The translations under genes and the position numbers were made by a program. Of a DNA stretch of 15,923 bases, positions 7,996-13,106 are shown one piece after another. Numbering within the stretch: the stretch's first letter is position 1; each line of letters opens with the position of its first letter. The DNA comes from Gammaproteobacteria bacterium (GTDB taxonomy: Bacteria; Pseudomonadota; Gammaproteobacteria; Burkholderiales; Burkholderiaceae_C). The notes beneath the pieces were generated by a model, which worked only from the letters and a program-made list of their open reading frames with translations, ran no database searches and had not been told where the DNA came from. The DNA lies in assembly GCA_030054245.1 (NCBI GenBank), contig JASGCH010000007.1, positions 1 through 15,923 on the forward strand, written 5' to 3'.

Positions 7996-8649
7996 ATGAA
8001 AATTTCTCCACAAGACTTACCTGGCGATCCACCCGGGACTATGAAACTTACCCCGGGTGTTACTGGGGTAACCTCCACATCTATTGCGCGTAGAATTCGA
8101 GACAGCCGTTTTGCTACCCGCTACTTTAAGGGTTTTGGGATAGACATTGGACCTGGGAAGGATAGTATTGCGTTGTATACAGAATTTTTTCCACTCATAC
8201 GCAATGTGGTGACTTATGACCAAGAACAAGGCGATGCACAACTATTAGCTAATGTCAATGATTCAGACTTTGATTTTTTGTATTCCTCCCACTGCTTAGA
8301 ACACCTACGCGACCCAGTTGAAGCCCTAGATAATTGGATACGGGTGATTAAACCGGGAGGATTTTTAGTCGTACAAGTCCCAGATGAAGATCTATACGAA
8401 CAACAGATATGGCCATCGCGTTGGAATTCAGATCACAAAATAACTTTCACCATACACAAAGAACAATCTTGGTCTCCGGTTTCGGTCAATGTGCTGGACT
8501 TATTGCGCCAATTTTCTAAAAGAGTCCATATTTTACACATCTCTCTAGAGGATGCTGGGTTTCGATATAGTCTTCAGGGAAAGTTGATAGCTCAAACTTT
8601 GTTCCCTATGGCAGAGGCTGGAATAGAATTTATTCTACAAAAACGATAA
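7996..8649 (+). CDS. Small class I SAM-dependent methyltransferase
   Basis: A 217-residue protein with a methyltransferase-11-like core. Motif I is GIDIGPGKDS (residues 48-57), the acidic post-I region is VVTYDQEQGDAQ, and the substrate-side signature is FDFLYSSHCLEHLRDPVEALDNW, followed by IKPGGFLVVQVPDED. Such enzymes methylate small molecules, lipids, sugars or proteins; the SSHxLEH and KPGG motifs are often found in cell-surface glycan or lipid-associated members, but the substrate cannot be deduced. The short N-terminal extension (KLTPGVTGVTSTSIARR) is not conserved to my knowledge. No Shine-Dalgarno sequence is visible because the start lies just after the repeat terminus at 7980. The gene is isolated between two repeat elements, with rsgA converging from the right. 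Confidence 0.8.
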   Translation: MKISPQDLPGDPPGTMKLTPGVTGVTSTSIARRIRDSRFATRYFKGFGIDIGPGKDSIALYTEFFPLIRNVVTYDQEQGDAQLLANVNDSDFDFLYSSHCLEHLRDPVEALDNWIRVIKPGGFLVVQVPDEDLYEQQIWPSRWNSDHKITFTIHKEQSWSPVSVNVLDLLRQFSKRVHILHISLEDAGFRYSLQGKLIAQTLFPMAEAGIEFILQKR

Positions 8650-8655
8650 AATATT

Positions 8656-8828
8656 AAGACCGTTGCACCGACGGCTGGTGCCGCTCAGTGAGCTGTCATA
8701 ATTACAAGGTTTCCGCGTACGCCCCCATCTTCATTCCCGAAGATGCTCATGGTGGGCGCTCCCAGTCTTGTATATGCGAGACTGGCTCGCGGAGGTGTAA
8801 CTGCGACACCAGCCGATAGAGCAGTCTA
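8656..8828. repeat. Palindromic repeat element, right terminus decayed
   Basis: Begins AAGACCGTTGCACCGACGGC and ends AGCCGATAGAGCAGTCT, an eroded version of the usual right end. It contains GAGCTGTCATAATTACAAGG (also in the 1202 copy), the CATCTTC/GAAGATG mini-hairpin, and a central stem CCAGTCT (8762-8768) with AGACTGG (8779-8785). It starts 7 bp after the methyltransferase stop and lies between that gene and the converging rsgA. Confidence 0.8.
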
Positions 8829-8848
8829 TCCTATTTTTACAGCATAGC

Positions 8849-8882
8849 CGGCATAAAACCTGAGTGTTGCCGTCTTTTTTTT
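8849..8882 (+). terminator. Weak candidate terminator for the methyltransferase gene
   Basis: CGGCA (8849-8853) can pair with TGCCG (8868-8872), followed by TCTTTTTTTT running into the rsgA stop codon on the other strand. The stem is only five base pairs with a 14-base loop, so termination strength is doubtful. The position between converging genes is right for a terminator. Confidence 0.3.
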
Positions 8883-9771
8883 AGGGCATCCTCCTCCTTT
8901 GAATCGAATCTTGGTACAGCTGTAAATATCTTTGAAGCCTAATGGGGTCGATGTCTCCTTTTTTAAGAGCTACCTTAATAGCACAATCCGGCTCGGATCG
9001 ATGTAAACAGTTGTTGAATCGGCATTGGCTGGCATATTGAGAGATATCTGGCATAGACTGCGTTAAAGCTAAAGTGCTCAGATGATCTAAACCAAACAAT
9101 TCAAATCCCGGTGAGTCAATAACAAATGAGTTTTCATCTACCCTATATAGATAAGATCCACTGGTCGTATTTTTTCCTTTCAAACTGTTTTTGGACAGTT
9201 CCTGAATTACAGCGCTTGAGTTGGGAACTAATTTTTTGATCAAAGAAGATTTTCCTACACCAGATCGGCCCAATAAAAGAGTGGTTTTACCTTTGATACA
9301 GTCTTCGATAAGAGGTATCCCTGCCTCTACGAGGCTAACCTTCATCATGGTATAACCCAGTTTTCTATACACCTGTAATCGTTCCCACAACGGACTAAAA
9401 ATAACTTCCAAGTCAGCTTTATTGACCAAGATGATGGCCGTTGTTCTATGGGCTTGACACGCTATCAGCGTATCCATGAGCCATTGCTCAGAAAATCTAG
9501 GTAAAGGTGCAATCACCAACATGACTTGATCGACATTAGCGGCCAATTTTTTTGATTTATGACGATCTGACCGTATAAGCATATTGGTGCGGGGTAGTAA
9601 CTTGGTAACTAAGTTATTCCCGAGACTAACTTCTACTAGATCACCAACCATCAGTTTGTTGATCTTAGGTAATACTTGACAGAGGTGCAATTCTCTGTCT
9701 GGAGTTTGTATCCAAACATGATGGGCATTGACAAAAACCACCTTAGCGGCACAACTAAGCTCATCTAACAT
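8881..9771 (-). CDS. rsgA: Small ribosomal subunit biogenesis GTPase RsgA (YjeQ)
   Basis: A 296-residue circularly permuted GTPase that binds the 30S subunit late in maturation and helps release RbfA and check the decoding centre. The order is an N-terminal OB-fold (about 1-70), then G4 NKAD (117-120), G1 GRSGVGKSS (168-176), G2-like KNTTSGSYL (200-208) and G3 DSPG (219-222). A C-terminal zinc finger follows with Cys250, Cys255, His257 and Cys263 (C-x4-C-x-H-x5-C). The G2 region usually reads RHTTT in this family; here it is KNTTS, a mild departure. The start gives a normal OB-fold N-terminus with an AGG-containing upstream sequence. It is transcribed alone, opposite to its neighbours, between two repeat elements. 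Confidence 0.96.
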   Translation of the reverse strand: MLDELSCAAKVVFVNAHHVWIQTPDRELHLCQVLPKINKLMVGDLVEVSLGNNLVTKLLPRTNMLIRSDRHKSKKLAANVDQVMLVIAPLPRFSEQWLMDTLIACQAHRTTAIILVNKADLEVIFSPLWERLQVYRKLGYTMMKVSLVEAGIPLIEDCIKGKTTLLLGRSGVGKSSLIKKLVPNSSAVIQELSKNSLKGKNTTSGSYLYRVDENSFVIDSPGFELFGLDHLSTLALTQSMPDISQYASQCRFNNCLHRSEPDCAIKVALKKGDIDPIRLQRYLQLYQDSIQRRRMP

Positions 9772-9891
9772 ACCAATAACCTAATTTTCCTTATATATTT
9801 ATTAACTTTCATTTACATTGGTGGGTGGGGAACATTTTTATAATACACTACCGCTCTTATTCAAAAAACTATCTTCTATCACTTCACTTGC

Positions 9892-10134
9892 AAGACTGTT
9901 GCACCGACGGCTGGCGCCGCTCGGTAAGCTGTCAAAGTACAAGGCTTCCGCGTACGCCCCCAGCGGAATTTACTGGGATGATCATTCGCTGGAGGGCGTT
10001 CGCTGGTTTCGCATATTGAGTATATGCGAAACCAGCGAACGGAAGCACAATGGATGGCGCAACGAACTACGGAACATACCTAACGCAGTAATTTGGTAGT
10101 GCAGTCGCGGCGTAGCCGATGGTGCAACAGTCTT
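9892..10134. repeat. Longest palindromic repeat copy, with a 19-bp central hairpin
   Basis: A 243-bp element bounded by AAGACTGTTGCACCGACGGC and GCCGATGGTGCAACAGTCTT; the two ends match over about 30 bp with few mismatches. The centre is a perfect 18-bp inverted repeat, GTTCGCTGGTTTCGCATA (9998-10015) and TATGCGAAACCAGCGAAC (10023-10040), extended to 19 bp by a T-A pair, leaving a five-base loop. Short overlapping reading frames here are by-products of the palindrome. The element fills much of the rsgA-10368 gap. Confidence 0.88.
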
Positions 10135-10367
10135 TATTAGGCTGTCCAACTAGGTCATCTGTCCATGGCTTTCCCTCAATGCCATCTACTATAACACAAA
10201 TTTAACCTCTTCTACTCATAACTATATATCTATCAATATCATCTAAATATTATCCCTCTAACCCTCTCTCGTTCATATGCAACAGTCTTCATGCTATCAT
10301 TTTTCTTATTCACTCATTCATAAAAATATTGTGAAAACACAGAACTTTTGGTAATGGGAAACATGAC
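10135..10367. other. AT-rich intergenic region upstream of the accessory locus
   Basis: No convincing gene is seen. The region is much more AT-rich than the genes and contains an isolated repeat terminus, TGCAACAGTCTT at 10278-10289. It presumably holds the promoter of the accessory locus, but no clear -35/-10 pair could be fixed. AT-rich hexamers near 10215-10256 (such as ATCATC, ATTATC) resemble parts of a Fur box only loosely. Confidence 0.4.
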
Positions 10368-10889
10368 ATGAAAAATAACTTCTGGCTTGAGAATTTGCTA
10401 TTGCGCGTGCGAAGAAATTTTGTAAGATTAATTTTTCTGTCCATAATGCTAAGCATTGGTATCAGTGACTGCTCCTATAAAAGCAAACTGGAATTTGAAA
10501 AAAGAAAATTCAAATCTGAAATTAAATCTAAAATTATCAACGCCTCTCTTACATCAGAAACAGAGAAGGTTGTTCTGGATATATCCACGATTGTAGATGG
10601 AAAAATAAAGAAAATATGCATTCAACAACCGTATGCTACATCGATGGAGGAAGAAGCAGCTGGAGAGAACCTCGAAGATTTCTATGTGGTTTGGGATGAT
10701 GCTTTCGTACTGTGGATTTTTAGAGAGCAGAAAACACCAATCCAGCTAGAATTTAAGAGATGGCAAGAATTAACTTTTGCAAATCGTTCTTTTGTAGAAG
10801 ATATTGAAGGAGAAGATGTAAGTACTCCCTGCTCCACAAAACCAATATTAAAAATTTTTAAATACAGACTTTATTTAACTAAGGAATAA
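10368..10889 (+). CDS. Membrane-anchored or lipoprotein-like small protein; candidate partner of the next gene
   Basis: A 173-residue protein of no family I recognise. A basic N-terminus (RVRRNFVR) is followed by one hydrophobic segment at about residues 20-33 (LIFLSIMLSIGIS) and Cys35 in GISDCSYKSK. This resembles a lipoprotein signal, but the lipobox is poor because Asp is at -1. The rest is soluble and mixed charged, with WDDAFVLWIFREQKTPIQLEFKRWQEL. The stop is four bases before the next start, so the two are almost certainly co-transcribed. In Neisseria the lipoprotein FrpD is encoded just upstream of FrpC and binds its N-terminal part. By position and probable localisation this could be an analogue, or an immunity protein. 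That role is inference; no sequence similarity is claimed. The start has only a weak GGGA upstream. Confidence 0.75.
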   Translation: MKNNFWLENLLLRVRRNFVRLIFLSIMLSIGISDCSYKSKLEFEKRKFKSEIKSKIINASLTSETEKVVLDISTIVDGKIKKICIQQPYATSMEEEAAGENLEDFYVVWDDAFVLWIFREQKTPIQLEFKRWQELTFANRSFVEDIEGEDVSTPCSTKPILKIFKYRLYLTKE

Positions 10890-10893
10890 CTAA

Positions 10894-12516
10894 ATGGATA
10901 TTTTGAACAAATTGAGTATAGAATGGGAAGCATTAAAGCTACAGTTAACACGAGAGTTCCTAGGTCGGCTTAATGGGGTTGCTGATGAATTGGGTGGGTT
11001 GAACACAAATCCTCTGTATCTAAAAGGTACTAACGACCAGTATGACGCATTTCGTCATGCTTATACAAGTGCATTGGTAACTGGCATTTTCGAAGATATC
11101 ATTCAAAGGCGGATGGATGTGCGAGCGTTGGCTACTCCCGTTGGCGAATTTATTGCCAAATGGCTTGGGGATCGAAACGAAGGCCCTTATGACCCAAACG
11201 GGAAGCACAAAGGAATGACGCTGGAAGAATACAATGCTGAGAAAAACATGGATTTGTGGAGCAACCATGTAGGCCGGGAGGCGTATAAGAACTGGAGAAA
11301 TGCTGTAGAATCTGGCACTACAACCCAGTCCCTAGCAAAATGGATATACGACCAAGTCAAAGAAGGTATGACTATCAATGACCCAATTGATCATCGAGTC
11401 TGGCAGGAGCCAGATCCTTTCCCTCAAGGCGACCCATTTACGGGTATGCCATGGCCATGGGGTGCAGGGGGTGACTTCCCCAATGGCTACGGCGCCGCAG
11501 GCGGCATGGGCACTGCCGGTTGCGCCGCCGGCCTAGCTGGTACCATACCCCCTATGGTTCGACGACCCTTTCCTGAGGGTTTCGGCGACCCACTGGCACT
11601 CGACCTAGACGGCGACGGTATAGAGACCACCAGCTTGCGCGACGGCACCGTCATCTTGTTCGACCAAAATGCCGATGGCGTGAAGACAGGCACTGGTTGG
11701 GTGAAGTCAGATGACGGCTGGCTGGTACTCGACCGCAACGGCACAATCGACTCGGGTCGCGAGCTCTTTGGCGTGGACACGCTCAAGAGCAATGGGCAAT
11801 TAGCTACCGACGGCTTTGACGCACTCAAAGACTTGGATGCCAATCAGGATGGCAAGATCGACGCCGCAGACAGCGTCTTTGCCAGTTTGCGTATCTGGCG
11901 CGACCTGAACCAAGATGGCACCAGCCAAGCCGAAGAACTCACCACCCTATCTGCCCACCACATTGTTTCGATTGGCGTCAACTCAAGAGCTGTGCGCACC
12001 AACTTGGGCAATGGCAATGTGCTCACCGCAGACGCCACCTTTACCCGTACTGATGGCAGTATAGGTACTACCGCTACCACCCAAGGTATGCTAGCCAACC
12101 TCGAACTTCTGCTCAACCCCTTCTACCGATCTTTCACCCACCAGATCACACTCACCAACCAAGCCAAAGCATTGCCTAACTTGCGTGGCTCCGGCCGGGT
12201 GCGCGACCTTGGCGAAGCCATCAGCCTCTCCACCGACCTCGGCAACTGGGTACAGACTTATATCGAATCAACCACCCGCCAAGGACAAATCGACCAACTC
12301 GACGGCTTCATCGACCGCTGGGCCGACACGGCAGATATGAAGCCGCTCAAAGCCCAAGCCACCGCCCTCTCTGCCAGTGGTGTCAGCCTCACTTACAACT
12401 TGGCAGGGATGGCCGCAGATAACTTACTGGATGCTGAGGATGACAAAAAATCCGATATACTACTATTCTCAAACACGCACCGCAGGCAAGAAAGTGTATC
12501 CCAGATGCAGGTTTAA
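10894..12516 (+). CDS. Self-processing FrpC-type protein with DUF6973-like N-terminal domain, RTX repeats absent
   Basis: A 540-residue protein. Residues about 1-170 form a separate domain with DAFRHAYTSAL (51-61) and MDLWSNHVGREAY (119-131), His/Asn/Asp-rich motifs that from memory resemble the uncharacterised DUF6973 family. A Gly/Pro-rich linker follows (about 175-231). The FrpC-type self-processing module begins at Asp232-Pro233 (FGD-PLALDLDGDGIETT) and contains EF-hand-like calcium loops DQNADGVKTG, DANQDGKIDAADS and DLNQDGTSQAEE. In meningococcal FrpC, calcium triggers cleavage of this Asp-Pro bond. A linker domain (about 405-508, LPNLRGSGRVRDLGEA) comes next, identical to that of the downstream gene. 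Residues 509-540 are unrelated to the normal continuation, so the C-terminus is truncated and no RTX repeats remain. AAGGA lies 8 bp before the start. Base composition shifts to GC-richer from about 11450. Confidence 0.85.
   Translation: MDILNKLSIEWEALKLQLTREFLGRLNGVADELGGLNTNPLYLKGTNDQYDAFRHAYTSALVTGIFEDIIQRRMDVRALATPVGEFIAKWLGDRNEGPYDPNGKHKGMTLEEYNAEKNMDLWSNHVGREAYKNWRNAVESGTTTQSLAKWIYDQVKEGMTINDPIDHRVWQEPDPFPQGDPFTGMPWPWGAGGDFPNGYGAAGGMGTAGCAAGLAGTIPPMVRRPFPEGFGDPLALDLDGDGIETTSLRDGTVILFDQNADGVKTGTGWVKSDDGWLVLDRNGTIDSGRELFGVDTLKSNGQLATDGFDALKDLDANQDGKIDAADSVFASLRIWRDLNQDGTSQAEELTTLSAHHIVSIGVNSRAVRTNLGNGNVLTADATFTRTDGSIGTTATTQGMLANLELLLNPFYRSFTHQITLTNQAKALPNLRGSGRVRDLGEAISLSTDLGNWVQTYIESTTRQGQIDQLDGFIDRWADTADMKPLKAQATALSASGVSLTYNLAGMAADNLLDAEDDKKSDILLFSNTHRRQESVSQMQV
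11587..12416 (+). repeat. Direct repeat copy 1: self-processing module plus linker domain (830 bp)
   Basis: Nearly identical to 14384-15213 at a constant offset of 2797 bp. The only differences I see by eye are two adjacent bases near 11635 (TT versus AC), changing SLRDG to STRDG. Identity starts at the Asp-Pro codons and stops after the codons for GMAA. A further short identical block lies just upstream (11522-11545 versus 14346-14369), separated by a linker that differs by 27 bp in length. Confidence 0.95.
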
Positions 12517-12560
12517 AATGAACCTATTCAATATTATTATCACATTAAAAGGAGAAACCC

Positions 12561-13106
12561 ATGGCTTTTGTAAATGCGTATATCTCTCCCGAAGATCGCG
12601 AGCGTTATCGACTGGCTGAATTTGAAAAACAGTTCTGGTACCTCCCTCCCAATCCTGGTCCCAGCTGGGCGATTGATAGAGAAAGAGACATTTTTTTGCG
12701 AATAATTCATCCAGCCGCTAGGAAATTCGAACCTGGCGACCCGGAGGCTGTGTATGAGAAAGATTTTCAGTTTCACTGGCAGGGTTATGACTATTTTGTG
12801 TCCACCAGCAGAAAAGATACACGGGAGCTTGATGCTATTCCGTTAGATGCTTTTGTGAGCAATAACCCCCACCCAGAGGGTGCCAGGGTATTGCGTTTTT
12901 TGCTTCTCCACATTGGCGAAATTGGCAAGCCATCACCTGAGGCACCCAGTGCCCTACGGACGCAACGCCAGCAGGTGTTGAGCGACTTGGAATTTTTACT
13001 GGCTTTTGGAGAAGGTGGTGTATTCGCAGGCTTAACCAAAGAGCAAACAGCAGAACCCCGCTACGCCATCATGAAAATCAGTCCGAGGGCGGAGGTAATA
13101 GCATGA
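12561..13106 (+). CDS. Small soluble protein, candidate cognate partner of the following RTX gene
   Basis: A 181-residue protein without signal peptide or membrane segment, starting MAFVNAYISPEDRERYRLAEFEKQF. A central patch reads WAIDRERDIFLRII, followed by FQFHWQGYDYFVSTSRKD and a helical C-terminal part (TQRQQVLSDLEFLLAFGEGG). It vaguely recalls bacterial hypothetical proteins beginning MAFVNEYI, often near secreted effectors, but I cannot name a family. The start is well supported by AAAAGGAG (12547-12554) six bases upstream. Its TGA overlaps the next start as ATGA, so the two proteins are likely made together. It takes the same place relative to its neighbour as the 10368 gene does to the 10894 gene, yet they look unrelated. 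An immunity, chaperone or adaptor role is inferred from position only. Confidence 0.85.
   Translation: MAFVNAYISPEDRERYRLAEFEKQFWYLPPNPGPSWAIDRERDIFLRIIHPAARKFEPGDPEAVYEKDFQFHWQGYDYFVSTSRKDTRELDAIPLDAFVSNNPHPEGARVLRFLLLHIGEIGKPSPEAPSALRTQRQQVLSDLEFLLAFGEGGVFAGLTKEQTAEPRYAIMKISPRAEVIA

Noticed and set aside
9818..10099. Overlapping plus-strand reading frames (93 and 64 residues)
   Set aside because: They run through the palindromic repeat at 9892-10134 and share its sequence in two frames; the frames are a by-product of the element.
1202..10134. CRISPR array or REP-type tandem array
   Set aside because: The repeats are spaced by whole genes, vary in length and have terminal inverted repeats, with no regular spacers.
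10200..10260. Fur box upstream of the accessory locus, expected if FrpC-like iron control applied
   Set aside because: Only scattered AT-rich hexamers are seen, with no convincing 19-bp palindrome.
11487..12116. Serine-rich minus-strand frames of 118 and 90 residues, repeated at 14221-14913
   Set aside because: They are antisense shadows of the self-processing module and recur only because that module is duplicated.
12377..12619. 80-residue plus frame over the junction after the first large gene
   Set aside because: It overlaps two well-supported genes and lacks a start signal; noted only as possible scar sequence.
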